Shown one piece after another: positions 7,313 to 16,798 of a stretch of 50,043 nucleotides of DNA; position 1 is the stretch's first letter, and the number at the start of each line of letters is the position of its first letter. A program made the translations under genes and the position numbers. The DNA lies in the IMG/VR virus record IMGVR_UViG_3300047508_000210, positions 1-50,043 of that record; one strand, 5' to 3'. Under the pieces are notes generated by a model. That model worked only from the letters and a program-made list of their open reading frames with translations, was not told the origin of the DNA and searched no databases. The DNA is from a virus.

Positions 7313-7850
7313 TGCCACCAAGCCCGATGCCCCCGCCCCGTCCGGCGCCCCGGAAAAATACGAGTTCAAGCCTGCCGAAGGGAAGACCCTCGACCAGTCC
7401 GCCATCGACGCAGCTGTCCCCGTCTTCAAGGAACTTGGGCTCACCCAAGCTCAGGCAGACAAGTTGATGAATGTTTGGAACGGCCGAATTGACGACCTCG
7501 CCAAAGAGAATGTCAAATACGTCGAAACCATGCGGGCTGAATGGCGAGACAAGGTCTCCAAAGACCCCGACATGGCGGGCCGTCTCGACCAAATCAAATC
7601 CGACATCGGTCAGTTCAAAGCCACCCTCGACCCGAAACTCCGTGCCGATTTCGAGGAAGCCATGAACCTTACCGGCGCTGGCGATCACCCTGCCTTCGTC
7701 AAGGCCTTTTGGAAAATGTCCCAATCGGCAATCGAGGGCAAACACGTGTCTGGCAAGGGCCCATCGCTCAACGGCCAGACTCCACCGAACACTGCTGCGC
7801 CATCACTTGCCCAGCAGATGTACCCGCACCTACCATCCGGACGCGCATAA
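7182..7850 (+). CDS. Putative capsid scaffolding protein
   Basis: Encodes 222 residues. A disordered Pro/Thr/Ser-rich N-terminus (1-55) is followed by acidic and basic amphipathic helices (60-180) and a short C-terminal tail ending AAPSLAQQMYPHLPSGRA. This highly helical, charged architecture directly before the major capsid gene is typical of scaffolding proteins. The ATG at 7182 lies within the previous gene; the next in-frame Met would remove about a third of the protein. No motif proves the function. Confidence 0.7.
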   Translation: MPEDQNSTQPSPPTESPQPNTTEARTPDGTLKDQSSLQPAVTNDATKPDAPAPSGAPEKYEFKPAEGKTLDQSAIDAAVPVFKELGLTQAQADKLMNVWNGRIDDLAKENVKYVETMRAEWRDKVSKDPDMAGRLDQIKSDIGQFKATLDPKLRADFEEAMNLTGAGDHPAFVKAFWKMSQSAIEGKHVSGKGPSLNGQTPPNTAAPSLAQQMYPHLPSGRA

Positions 7851-7927
7851 ACCAGACCCCGTCGTGGGTTGAACAGCTTCGCTCAGACTGGCAAATGCAC
7901 ATACTCTAACCCTAGGACACAACTCAA

Positions 7928-8971
7928 ATGGCCACCATTGGTTCAGTCGCACTTACCTACGCGGACTGGGCGAAGCGCACCGAAGGGATGGGCAGAATTG
8001 CCAGCATCATCGAGCTGCTTTCCCAGACAAATGAAATCCTCGACGACATGCTTGTGGTCGAGGGAAATCTGGAAACCGGACACAAGACTACGGTCCGAAC
8101 CGGGCTACCCCAAGCCACTTGGCGCTTGCTAAACACCGGTGTTCCGAACGCCAAATCCACCACCGCTCAGATCGTCGACACCTGCGGCAATCTGGAAACC
8201 TACGCGGTTATCGACAAGGACATCGCCGATCTCAACGGCAACACCGCTGAGTTCCGGCTCTCCGAAGTCAAGGCGTTCCTCGAAGGTATGTCCCAGCAGA
8301 TTGCCACAACCCTAATCTACGGCAATCAGCATGTAAACCCCGAGCGCTTCACCGGCCTCGCACCACGCTACTCCACCGTCACCACCGCCAACTCACAGAC
8401 AGCCAACAACGTCCTCAACGGCGGCGGTACTGGTTCAACCAACACCTCCATCTGGGGTGTGGTTTGGGGCAATGACACCCTACACGCAACCTTCCCGAAG
8501 GGCAAGATCACTGGCCTTCAGCATCGGGACATGGGCGAGTGGCCGGTGCTTGATAGCGCGTCCAACACCTACCAAGCTTACCGCGATCACTTCAAGTGGG
8601 AAATCGGTCTGGTCCTCCGCGATTGGCGCTATGTGTTCCGCGTCGCCAACATCGACGTGACGCAGCTAACCGGCGTCTCCGCCGCGAACCTAATCAACCT
8701 GTTGGTTCGTGGGCTCTATCGCCTTCCCACCGCCCCGGCCAACGCCACCGCGATCCAAACCTCCGACACTCCGGAAGTCCGCGCCAACCAAGGCCGTCTG
8801 GTGTTCTACTGCAATCGTATCATCCGCACCTACCTCGATCTGCAGGCCATGAACAAAACCAACGTTCTCCTCCGTCTCGAGGAGTTCAACGGTATGGTCG
8901 TCACCACCTTCCGCGGTGTCCCCATCCGGACGGTTGACGCGATCACCTCCACCGAAGCGCAGGTGACCTAA
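7928..8971 (+). CDS. Major capsid protein
   Basis: Encodes 347 residues with the pattern of the BPP-1 Bbp17-like major capsid family: YADWAKR, QTNEILDDMLVVEGN, TGLPQATWRLLN, a GNQHVNPERFTGL loop and LLRLEEFNGMVVTTFRGVPIRTVDAI at the C-terminus. An HK97-type fold is expected. It would form the icosahedral shell. The start is preceded by AGGA at about ten bases. The scaffold gene lies upstream and a cement-like gene downstream. Confidence 0.9.
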   Translation: MATIGSVALTYADWAKRTEGMGRIASIIELLSQTNEILDDMLVVEGNLETGHKTTVRTGLPQATWRLLNTGVPNAKSTTAQIVDTCGNLETYAVIDKDIADLNGNTAEFRLSEVKAFLEGMSQQIATTLIYGNQHVNPERFTGLAPRYSTVTTANSQTANNVLNGGGTGSTNTSIWGVVWGNDTLHATFPKGKITGLQHRDMGEWPVLDSASNTYQAYRDHFKWEIGLVLRDWRYVFRVANIDVTQLTGVSAANLINLLVRGLYRLPTAPANATAIQTSDTPEVRANQGRLVFYCNRIIRTYLDLQAMNKTNVLLRLEEFNGMVVTTFRGVPIRTVDAITSTEAQVT

Positions 8972-9014
8972 TGGGATCATCGCTGACCTCCCTCATTCAC
9001 AAGGACCCTTCATC

Positions 9015-9572
9015 ATGATCCTCGACGGACTACTCACCTTCACCGGGACTTCCAACGGCGCATCGGGCGGTATCACACTCGGCGCACAGACGGACGCTCC
9101 CACCACCGGCACTCAGATCGCATCCAACATCATCGACCTCGGTGTTACTTCCGGCGTCCCCTCCTCAGCCAACGGCGGTGGGGCTCGAGACATCGGCATC
9201 GGCGACGATCCGGCAATGAAGCTCTCTGCCATCTGCCCCATCGCTTGGGTCGGCGGCACGAGCGTTCAGCTTGAACTTGACGGCGCCCCAGACAATGGCT
9301 CAGGTGCTCCCGGCTCCTACACCGTTATGTGGACGGGGCAGGCAGTCCTGACCGCGGCCCTCGTCGCCGGTGTGCAAATCGCCAACGTCGACGTTCCTCG
9401 CGTCGTCCCAGGACAGGTACTCCCCCGCTTCCTTCGCCTTCGCTTTATCACCGTCGGCACCTACACCACCTCGTCCATCGAGGCGCAGATCGTGCTTGAC
9501 CTTGATCAGCAAATCCAAGGCGCGGCTGGGGTCTATTCCGGCTATCCCGCTGGCACCACGGTCGCAAACTAA
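9015..9572 (+). CDS. Bbp16-like capsid cement/decoration protein
   Basis: Encodes 185 residues. The start MILDGLLTFTG, the ARDIGIGDDPAMKLSAIC segment and a beta-rich core with a VPGQVLPRFLRLRF strand match the Bbp16 family that stabilises the capsid of BPP-1-like phages. AAGGA lies before the ATG. It directly follows the major capsid gene, its usual place. Confidence 0.8.
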   Translation: MILDGLLTFTGTSNGASGGITLGAQTDAPTTGTQIASNIIDLGVTSGVPSSANGGGARDIGIGDDPAMKLSAICPIAWVGGTSVQLELDGAPDNGSGAPGSYTVMWTGQAVLTAALVAGVQIANVDVPRVVPGQVLPRFLRLRFITVGTYTTSSIEAQIVLDLDQQIQGAAGVYSGYPAGTTVAN

Positions 9573-9578
9573 AGGAGC

Positions 9579-9638
9579 AATCGCTGTGAAGAAACTTCTC
9601 CTCACCACAGCGATTGTGCTGGGGCTTTGTGCCCCAGC
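9579..9638 (+). promoter_or_regulatory. Hairpins enclosing the start of the exported gene at 9586
   Basis: AATCGCTGTG (9579-9588, containing the GTG start) pairs perfectly with CACAGCGATT (9606-9615). A second perfect hairpin follows: GCTGGGGC (9618-9625) with GCCCCAGC (9631-9638). The first could mask the start codon; both lie in the signal-peptide coding region. Confidence 0.5.
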
Positions 9639-10212
9639 CTTCGCTCAGAGCGTCAACTTCGTCCCGCAGGTCGGAACGATTAACGCCATCGTTAAACAAA
9701 ACACCTACTCCGCATCAGGCGTGTTGATGGTGCCAGCAGCATCTGCCACCGATCTCATTTGCCTGAATGGCTCAACCTCCAAGAACGTATCCCTCAAAGA
9801 GATCATCGTCTCTGGATCAGCCGGTACCGCCATCACCACCCCGATCTTGGTTAATCTAAACCACAGCCTCGATACGGGTGGTACCGCCAACACCGGCCTT
9901 GCGTTGCCAGTGGCGGTGCCCCTAGTCACCACCAACCCAGCGGCCACCGCAACCCTAACCTCCTACAGCGCCAACCCGACCGTCAACGATGCCACCCCGA
10001 ACCTCCTCGCGGTGTTCTCGCCAACCTTCGCAGTCACAACCACGGCACAGCCAATCACCATCTTCCCCGGCTCTACCGCGATTGACTGGTTTGCGCAGGG
10101 CTTTGACATCCTCAAAGCCGGGACGGTTGTCCAGCAAATCTGCCTCAACCTCGATGGGAAAACCATCTCAACGGGTTTGATCAACGTTACCATGATCTGG
10201 ACGGAGAACTGA
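9586..10212 (+). CDS. Exported phage structural-like protein
   Basis: Encodes 208 residues from GTG at 9586, with AAAGGAG upstream. The frame is open further upstream, but the signal peptide and ribosome-binding site fix this start. Residues 1-21 are a textbook signal peptide (MKK, hydrophobic core, AFAQ). The mature part is all-beta: a strand ending LICLNG, a Gly/Thr-rich middle with SYSANPTVND, and an ending LINVTMIWTEN, as in a common family of phage head or virion-associated proteins. Two mature cysteines. Members known to me are cytoplasmic, so the signal peptide is the oddity. Confidence 0.65.
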   Translation: MKKLLLTTAIVLGLCAPAFAQSVNFVPQVGTINAIVKQNTYSASGVLMVPAASATDLICLNGSTSKNVSLKEIIVSGSAGTAITTPILVNLNHSLDTGGTANTGLALPVAVPLVTTNPAATATLTSYSANPTVNDATPNLLAVFSPTFAVTTTAQPITIFPGSTAIDWFAQGFDILKAGTVVQQICLNLDGKTISTGLINVTMIWTEN

Positions 10213-10215
10213 ACC

Positions 10216-10770
10216 ATGGCCCGATGGAGACTATCAACCTCCCACTACCTCCGCGTTGTGGAGAAGTGGGAATGGGAATACAAGCAGGTCAATCGCAAAA
10301 CCGGGCGTGAGGATCGCAAGCGGATGGAAGTGCCGCGGTTTCTCGACATCAACGATCCGGCTGATTGGACGGTGAAACCCGAAGGCGTCAGCACCGCCCA
10401 CGGTGGTAACATGGACGACGTCGCCGGTATCATCATCGTCTGCCACGAAGGTAAGGGCGATCCTGCCGATGTCGAGTTCATCGGCGAACCAACGCCTGAA
10501 ATGATCCCGATCGACGACGAGGCCCGTGCCATCACCGCGACCTTTGAGGAAAAGTGGCGCTACAAACCCGAAGGCATGGAAATCTCCCACTCCCAATCCA
10601 TGATCGACAGGTTTGAAACCGATATGGCTGAGCTTAAGGATCGCGCCTCGATCCCGCAGCAAATGGTCATCCCGGGGCTCGAGGATTTGGTCAAGGCCAT
10701 GACCATCCTCACTACCAACCAAGCCGTGATGATGGAGAAGCTCTCCAAACCAACCCCTCGGTTAGGATAA
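10216..10770 (+). CDS. Hypothetical virion-module protein
   Basis: Encodes 184 residues. A basic N-terminal part (RWRLSTSHYLRV, KQVNRKTGREDRKRMEVPRF) leads to an acidic middle and a C-terminal helix with FETDMAELKDRA and LEDLVKAMTILTTN. Similar proteins occur between cement and tail genes in BPP-1-like phages, but no biochemical role is known to me. It starts three bases after the preceding stop, so it is in the same transcript. Confidence 0.65.
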   Translation: MARWRLSTSHYLRVVEKWEWEYKQVNRKTGREDRKRMEVPRFLDINDPADWTVKPEGVSTAHGGNMDDVAGIIIVCHEGKGDPADVEFIGEPTPEMIPIDDEARAITATFEEKWRYKPEGMEISHSQSMIDRFETDMAELKDRASIPQQMVIPGLEDLVKAMTILTTNQAVMMEKLSKPTPRLG

Positions 10771-10774
10771 CGCC

Positions 10775-11182
10775 ATGCCCTCCGCTTTCGACGTAGCGCC
10801 GGTAGGCCCCACTTCAGGTGGCAAAGTCTACGCGTTTAACAACCTCGGTACTACGCCGGAAGTGGTGGCTCCGGCCAATCCTGCTCGAGCCTCGATCCGA
10901 TTCGATAACCAAGGAACGGTGGATGTCATCATCTTTCCTTGTAACGTCCAAGCCCTGAACCCAAGTTGGGTTGCGACCAGTACACTCCAAGGCGGGGTGA
11001 GCGGGAGTGTTAATCTCTCCAACGTCGCCCTCTCGCCCAATACCACCACACTTGGTGGTGGTTATCGCATCTTCGCCAATGGTGGCTTCATCATCTTCGC
11101 CGGTGAATGTCAGGGCTCCTTCCAAGCCCTTGCAATTACTGGCTCGGGCAATCCTCTCACAGTCACGGACTCGAACACGTGA
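10775..11182 (+). CDS. Hypothetical beta-rich structural protein
   Basis: Encodes 135 residues without a signal peptide, predicted all-beta: SIRFDNQGTVDVIIFP, VSGSVNLSNVAL, GGYRIFANGGFIIFAGE. The layout suggests a small capsid or fibre decoration protein. Two cysteines. Its stop overlaps the GTG of the following tailspike gene (GTGA). No specific family is recognised. Confidence 0.6.
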   Translation: MPSAFDVAPVGPTSGGKVYAFNNLGTTPEVVAPANPARASIRFDNQGTVDVIIFPCNVQALNPSWVATSTLQGGVSGSVNLSNVALSPNTTTLGGGYRIFANGGFIIFAGECQGSFQALAITGSGNPLTVTDSNT

Positions 11183-13347
11183 GAAAGCTTCTTTTAATTC
11201 TAGCTCTCCTATGGGCTGTTTCAGCAACGGCCCAACAGCAGGTATTCTGTCCAACCCGCCCGCCGGGTGATAATACCAATGCCTGTGCTAGCACCGCATT
11301 CGTGCAGGCTGCGGGTGGTGGTGGAGGTGGAGGAAGTCTTAGCGTTACGGATGGGACCCATACAGTTACCGGCACAACGGCCCTAACCTTCTCCGGTCCG
11401 GTGACAGTCTCCGGTTCAACCCCCAACGCCACAGTCACAGTCTCGCCCGGGGCGGTCACCATCACCAACAACTCCACCGCCGTCTCCGGTTTCACCAACG
11501 GCGATGTCCTCACCAACAACGGCTCCGTCGTCACCCAATCCAGCCCAACGATCACCGTCAACGGCACCAACTGCACGCTCGGGGCTTCTTGCTCCCCCAC
11601 CAATCCCACCTCCGCCAACATCCCCAACGCCTCTGGCTCGGCCGCCTTCACCGCGGGTTCCATCTCCGCGACATCCCACACCCTCACTCTCTCCGCGGCC
11701 CAAGACTTCACCAATGGTCAAGGCATCCGCATCAACCACGCAGGCGCGGCCTTCACCCTCAACCCACCCACAGGCGGGACCGTCACCCCTCTCGGCGCTG
11801 CGGGCTCAACCACTTACCAATACAAAATCGCCTCTGTCGACGCAGCGGGTGGGATAGGCGCAGTCACCGCCAGCTTCCAAACCACCGTTGCCCCGGCAAC
11901 TCTATCAAACCAAAACGCCAATCTCCTCAACTGGACAGCCCCGGCCTCGGGCACTCCCCCAACCGCCTATGCGATTTACAAAAATATCTCCGGGACCTAC
12001 ACCCTCGTAGGCTTGGCGGACTCCCTCCTTGAATGGGCCGACGAGGGCCTAACCGGCTTCCCATTCTGCGACTGGCTCCCAGCCACAGCCCCGGCCAGTC
12101 CGCTTGCCGATGCCCTTACCACCACCATCTCCGCGGGTGGCGGGACTACAAGCCTAACCCTCGCCGCCGCAGCCACAACCACTGCTAGTAACCAAGGCGT
12201 CTACCACGACGACTCAGCCGCGATTCAAGCGGCGTTGAATGTATCTGGAGTCCACCAAGTCACCGCCCCAACTGGCACATTCTACGTCGACACCAATTCC
12301 AACATCCCTACCGGCGTTCAATTCTCCGGCCAACGTTACGGTACCACTTTCAAAACCGTCTTCCCCAACCAGTCCGCCTTCTCAATCGGCGGCAATGCCT
12401 TCCTCAACGGAGCATTCTCCGACGCAATCTTCCAACTCGTCCCAGACAGTAAGGCTGTGAATCTAGTCAGCCCGGCAAATGCCAGGGTCAATGACATCTG
12501 GTGTCAGGGCGGTTCCACTGGTTGGGTTGCTACCCCCGCCTGTGTCTACACCACCGGCGGCGGTGCTGATATAACCATAGCCCACCTTATCATGGACGGC
12601 TGGGGCGGGGCGGTCAGCAATCTCGCCATACCAACCGGCGGCGATGTCCCGACCATCACCATGGATGGCACGGGTGAGGTGCTAGGCATCAACATCTCCG
12701 ATGTAATCATGACCAACGATTCCAGCGTTGGCACACTCAGCACCTACATCGCGTTTAATGATTGTTTCAACTGCAACCTCTCCACCGCTGTCCTCAATGC
12801 GAACTTTGGCGCCTCAGGCTCGGACATCTTCGGCACAGCGGGTGTTGGTGTTATCAACGGCAGTCAAGCGGTTCATATAAGCAACATCCAAACCTTGGGC
12901 TTTGATACAAACATCGTAATGGGCGGCACTGGCTCTGCCCCACTCCAGATGGATGTGACCGGTAGCCATTTCGACTTCTGCGGAACGGATTGCATCAACC
13001 TCTCCACCGGGAGTTGGGTGACGATCACCGGCAATACCTTTGATGGTGAAGGTAATTCCCCGTGGCTACTAGTTGGCAACCACGGCATCCACACTTCAGG
13101 CTCATTCACAGCAGGCCCAAATACAATCACCGGCAATGCCATCAAAGACTTCTCTGGTTCCGGCTCAAGCGCTATCCAGTTCACTTCCGCGATGAACGAT
13201 ACCATCGTCGGCGCTAATGCCATGACAAGCAATGCCACGGACGTCTCTGGCGGTACCGGTGGCACAGGCTCAGCCATCGGCCAGAATTGCTCCGGATCGC
13301 CCACCGGCAGCTTCTCCTCTCGTAACGGAATTGTGGGGCATTGCTAA
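11179..13347 (+). CDS. Exported tailspike-like beta-helix protein 1
   Basis: Encodes 722 residues from GTG at 11179 in a GTGA overlap. Residues 1-19 are a signal peptide (MRKLLLILALLWAVSATAQ). A seven-glycine linker, low-complexity Thr/Ser/Asn repeats and an FN3-like region (about 205-300) follow. From about 360 a pectate-lyase-type right-handed beta-helix starts at YHDDSAAIQAALN and continues in short Asn/Gly/Ser-rich coils to the end. Such domains are polysaccharide depolymerases or receptor-binding spikes. About a dozen cysteines fit an oxidising compartment. Whether it is on the virion or secreted cannot be told from sequence. Confidence 0.7.
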   Translation: MRKLLLILALLWAVSATAQQQVFCPTRPPGDNTNACASTAFVQAAGGGGGGGSLSVTDGTHTVTGTTALTFSGPVTVSGSTPNATVTVSPGAVTITNNSTAVSGFTNGDVLTNNGSVVTQSSPTITVNGTNCTLGASCSPTNPTSANIPNASGSAAFTAGSISATSHTLTLSAAQDFTNGQGIRINHAGAAFTLNPPTGGTVTPLGAAGSTTYQYKIASVDAAGGIGAVTASFQTTVAPATLSNQNANLLNWTAPASGTPPTAYAIYKNISGTYTLVGLADSLLEWADEGLTGFPFCDWLPATAPASPLADALTTTISAGGGTTSLTLAAAATTTASNQGVYHDDSAAIQAALNVSGVHQVTAPTGTFYVDTNSNIPTGVQFSGQRYGTTFKTVFPNQSAFSIGGNAFLNGAFSDAIFQLVPDSKAVNLVSPANARVNDIWCQGGSTGWVATPACVYTTGGGADITIAHLIMDGWGGAVSNLAIPTGGDVPTITMDGTGEVLGINISDVIMTNDSSVGTLSTYIAFNDCFNCNLSTAVLNANFGASGSDIFGTAGVGVINGSQAVHISNIQTLGFDTNIVMGGTGSAPLQMDVTGSHFDFCGTDCINLSTGSWVTITGNTFDGEGNSPWLLVGNHGIHTSGSFTAGPNTITGNAIKDFSGSGSSAIQFTSAMNDTIVGANAMTSNATDVSGGTGGTGSAIGQNCSGSPTGSFSSRNGIVGHC

Positions 13348-16300
13348 TGCGCCGTTTACTCATAGCTCTATGCATCTGGCTACTAGCTGGTGCACCCGTC
13401 TGGGCGCAGTTCAACGGCCAGTCCGGCATCTACGCGCTGAATCATATGTGGTTCAGCATCATGGCGCAGAACCTAACCGTCGCCACACCAGGCTCTGGTT
13501 ATGCCACCAACGACACCGTCACCCTCGATTGCCCCGATACCAATATCTTCCAAACCCCGCATACAACCCGTCCAGTAGTCACTTGGAACGGAAGTTCATG
13601 GACCCTCACCAATCCCGGCGTTTCAACCTCCATCCCATCAACCGGACTAGCTGGGGGCAATAACGGAACCTGTGTCTTAACTCAATTCGCAACATCGGGT
13701 ACGGGTTCAGGCGTTAGTTTCAACGCCACCTTTGGTTTCAACGCCGCATCGTTGAACGGTAGCAACTCGGGTGGGGGAGGTGGAGGTAGTGGCATTACCA
13801 TCGGCACCACCACCATCACCGGCGGAGTTAACGGCGAGTGTATATACGACAACTCCGGAGTTGCTGGGGTTATAACCTGCGGCGGCGGGGGAGGTGGTTC
13901 AGTCACGGTCTATGCCACGCATGCCGCGTTGATCGCAGGGACCACAACGCTAGGAACGGGGCCAATAGTACAACAGGGTTTTACGGCTACGGGCGATGGC
14001 GGTCAGGCGGTTTATCAGCCGAACGCCTCATCCTATTGCCCCGGCGGGTCATCAGGCTCGCCAACCGCCGCTGACGGACTCACCTGTATTCTTCCTTCTG
14101 GGCAAAGCGCTAGCACGGCTGGCCGATACCTTCTACAAGTGTCCGGCGAGATTGATGTTCGTGTGGTGGGAATGCAGCCCGGAGGGCAGGATAATAGTCC
14201 GTACGTTGCGGCATTACTAGCTGCGGCCGGTCCTGTGCTTAATAATGGCCCCGGTCCGGTCTTTGTTTTCCCTCCACTTCTTGGTTTAAACTATACATAC
14301 TGGTATTTCTCCAGTCAGCTCACTGCTTCTGTTGGGGGACAATTTGATTGTCGCGGGCACGTATCGGAGCAGTCTGGCGCGTCTGTGCTGGTCTTTGCCC
14401 CAGGTACTAACGGAGTCGTGCAGGCTAATACCGGAGGGACAGGCCAGACTGATATAAGCCGTTGCACAATCACATCTCTCGGTGGAGGAACCGCTGCAAA
14501 CCCGACCTTCGGGTCGAGCACTATAAATAACGTTAGCTTAAACGGCCTTCTCGGGGGAATTTTCACCTTCCCATCAGCCTGCACTCCGGTCGGCGGGCAA
14601 TGCACCTTTGGTGTTGGCGATGGGGTCATCATGGCTTCTCAAAGCGCCATGATGACTGCTCCTGGCGCGTATGTGAGTGCGGTGTCTGGGCGGACGCTAA
14701 CCCTAGCATCTCCTTACACCATCCTAGCTACGGCAGCGGCCATTCCAACGAGAATTTTCGATCTTCCCGTGAGTCAAAAATACACCATCCAAACAACAAC
14801 TGGCAGCAATTCAGCGACCGTAACCGCAGGTCCGCGTCCCTTGGAACCGGGGGATATGCTCTGGTCCGACGCCTTCCTGTTCGGGGCGACCGTGCTTACC
14901 GTGAGCAATTCGACCGCTTTTCCCCAAACAATCACCGTGTTCGATGTAACGATGACGAGCCACGCTAATGCGCTGGTTACTCACACCGGCGGGTCTCCGG
15001 GACAAATGTGGATAGCCCCGGCCGGGGTGGAAAGACAGGTGCAGGGTTCCTTGCATCAAGATGCAGTAACATTTTTCCCGTTTGAACTAAGATTGTCTTG
15101 TTCAGCCTCCACCGTTCCCGCGGGTGGATGCAACGGAAGCTTTGACCAAGAGAATAGCTTACAGTTTGGACTGATTGGCCGATTAACTCGTGGCGATAAC
15201 ACGGGTGGCAGCACTATTATTAGCAACGTGTACGCGCAGAATGCGCTTATGGACGAAGTGGAGGCGGGAACAATCGGAAGCACTTATGTTGGCGAAGAGG
15301 ACAATAGCCAAGATAGCGGCACGTCGGCATATGGGACAATAACTTTCTGCACCGGAACTAGCGCAACAACATACATCGGATCATACCTATCTGGTCAAAG
15401 TCCTAACGCTGTCTGCCTGGGACTTGATGCGCAAAGCAATCCATCGATTGTTGCGACGCCCGTAAATGGGCAGGCGGCCTTGTTTCTTGGGCCGCTGTTT
15501 GGTTCGCCCCCGCCGTCAATTGTCGGGGGTGAGATGACGGGGGCTTGGAGTTTCCAAGGCCCAAGCACTGCAACCGTGGTGGCCACCACCCCAACCGCTT
15601 CCGGTACTGTGATCGCTGTTCCGACTACTATTCAGGTGCAAAACGGGACCAAAATTACTGATCTCACTAACGCGGTTATTCCAGTTAATACGACCATCGT
15701 ATCACACGCTGTTAATACGGTAACTTTATCAAACGCACTAACGGGTGGGGGTATTCTTACCAATGATATTATTCAATATTCGAGTGATGGTGTTGGAAAC
15801 CCCTCTATCCACATAAACGGTGGTATTGGGGCTAATGCGGGGGTATCGTTTGATCCCAATACATCATCCTTGTATAATCTTCTCATGCAGTTTGATGGGT
15901 ATGTAGGTTCATGGGATTTCGGCGCCATGCGCTTTGGCGGATTGCTTTACCAAGGTTATAACCCAGGTGGCGTATCGAACTTTATAGTGCTGCCTGGCGG
16001 GGCCACGATTGGGAATAACTCCGAAGATTTTACCGGGATGGAGAGGCTTCTTGACGGTGGCAGTGTCCAGCCAACTGATCCCACGCATCTTCAGGGTGAT
16101 ACGCGGATAAATAGCAAGCCTTTGCCTGGGGGGAATCTGGCTTGGACAGACGCAGCATCGTTCTCCACGTCGCTAACCGCGAATGTTACTGCCGGCGTGA
16201 CGACTTCGGTTGCGGTTGCGGCTTGTCCCTCGCCATCGCTTCCGGCTGGTACGCCGATTGTCGCGTATCAGAACTACCAGATTTCAGGACTGGTAGTCTT

Positions 16301-16724
16301 GGATCAGCCTTTGGGAACGCTATCTTCATGCTCCGGTACGACCCTGACATTCCAAGCCGCTGCGGCTTATAATAGTCTAAGCAGCACTGTGATCCGGTTC
16401 TTGCAATGGCAGAAAGCGGGGATAATTCAGGACGGCATTCCGAGTATTTCGTCTTGCGGTACCGGAACGCCGACCGTAACAGCGGGGTCGAATAATATCG
16501 GCGGTCAGTTCACTATGGGGACTGGAACGCCAACCGCCTGCACAATTCTATTCGCTCACGCTTACCCGAACGTTGGCTTTTGTACCGTGACCCCAGTGTC
16601 TTCCGGCGGTGCGGCTATTACGGGTGGCTATTACCTTTCTACTGCGAATAACACCGGGTTTGTGTTGACGTTGGGAACCGGCACTTCTAGTCTTGTATTC
16701 GACTACACCTGTACGGGTAACTAA
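13347..16724 (+). CDS. Exported tailspike-like protein 2, cysteine-rich
   Basis: Encodes 1125 residues from ATG at 13347 (TAATG overlap). Signal peptide residues 1-20, ending VWA-Q. Then a GSGY...NDTV module (about 42-130) related to modules in the tail-tube proteins, glycine-run linkers, a beta-helix-like region (about 185-800) beginning ATHAALIAG and GEIDVRVVGMQPGG, and a C-terminal beta domain (GTGTPTACTILFAHAYP) typical of phage fibre tips. About 20 cysteines remain after cleavage, far more than in the cytoplasmic head proteins. Likely a host-surface glycan-binding or -degrading protein. Confidence 0.7.
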   Translation: MRRLLIALCIWLLAGAPVWAQFNGQSGIYALNHMWFSIMAQNLTVATPGSGYATNDTVTLDCPDTNIFQTPHTTRPVVTWNGSSWTLTNPGVSTSIPSTGLAGGNNGTCVLTQFATSGTGSGVSFNATFGFNAASLNGSNSGGGGGGSGITIGTTTITGGVNGECIYDNSGVAGVITCGGGGGGSVTVYATHAALIAGTTTLGTGPIVQQGFTATGDGGQAVYQPNASSYCPGGSSGSPTAADGLTCILPSGQSASTAGRYLLQVSGEIDVRVVGMQPGGQDNSPYVAALLAAAGPVLNNGPGPVFVFPPLLGLNYTYWYFSSQLTASVGGQFDCRGHVSEQSGASVLVFAPGTNGVVQANTGGTGQTDISRCTITSLGGGTAANPTFGSSTINNVSLNGLLGGIFTFPSACTPVGGQCTFGVGDGVIMASQSAMMTAPGAYVSAVSGRTLTLASPYTILATAAAIPTRIFDLPVSQKYTIQTTTGSNSATVTAGPRPLEPGDMLWSDAFLFGATVLTVSNSTAFPQTITVFDVTMTSHANALVTHTGGSPGQMWIAPAGVERQVQGSLHQDAVTFFPFELRLSCSASTVPAGGCNGSFDQENSLQFGLIGRLTRGDNTGGSTIISNVYAQNALMDEVEAGTIGSTYVGEEDNSQDSGTSAYGTITFCTGTSATTYIGSYLSGQSPNAVCLGLDAQSNPSIVATPVNGQAALFLGPLFGSPPPSIVGGEMTGAWSFQGPSTATVVATTPTASGTVIAVPTTIQVQNGTKITDLTNAVIPVNTTIVSHAVNTVTLSNALTGGGILTNDIIQYSSDGVGNPSIHINGGIGANAGVSFDPNTSSLYNLLMQFDGYVGSWDFGAMRFGGLLYQGYNPGGVSNFIVLPGGATIGNNSEDFTGMERLLDGGSVQPTDPTHLQGDTRINSKPLPGGNLAWTDAASFSTSLTANVTAGVTTSVAVAACPSPSLPAGTPIVAYQNYQISGLVVLDQPLGTLSSCSGTTLTFQAAAAYNSLSSTVIRFLQWQKAGIIQDGIPSISSCGTGTPTVTAGSNNIGGQFTMGTGTPTACTILFAHAYPNVGFCTVTPVSSGGAAITGGYYLSTANNTGFVLTLGTGTSSLVFDYTCTGN

Positions 16725-16798
16725 TGCAAATCTCCCTCGGACGCAGGCGTTCCGAGCGAGCGCAGTTCCTCACGCCTGATAAGGCAAGCTCAACATGA
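16724..16798 (+). CDS. Coupled micro-ORF (24 aa)
   Basis: TAATG overlap at its start and ATGA overlap at its end connect it to both neighbours: 24 codons, MQISLGRRRSERAQFLTPDK... The RNA can fold as CTCGGA/TCCGAG (16736/16751) or CAGGCG/CGCCTG (16744/16773), which are mutually exclusive. It may be a coupling or attenuation element rather than a functional peptide. Confidence 0.3.
   Translation: MQISLGRRRSERAQFLTPDKASST

Noticed and set aside
9370-9585. N-terminal extension of the exported protein at 9586
   Set aside because: It overlaps the cement gene out of frame; the signal peptide and AAAGGAG set the start at 9586.
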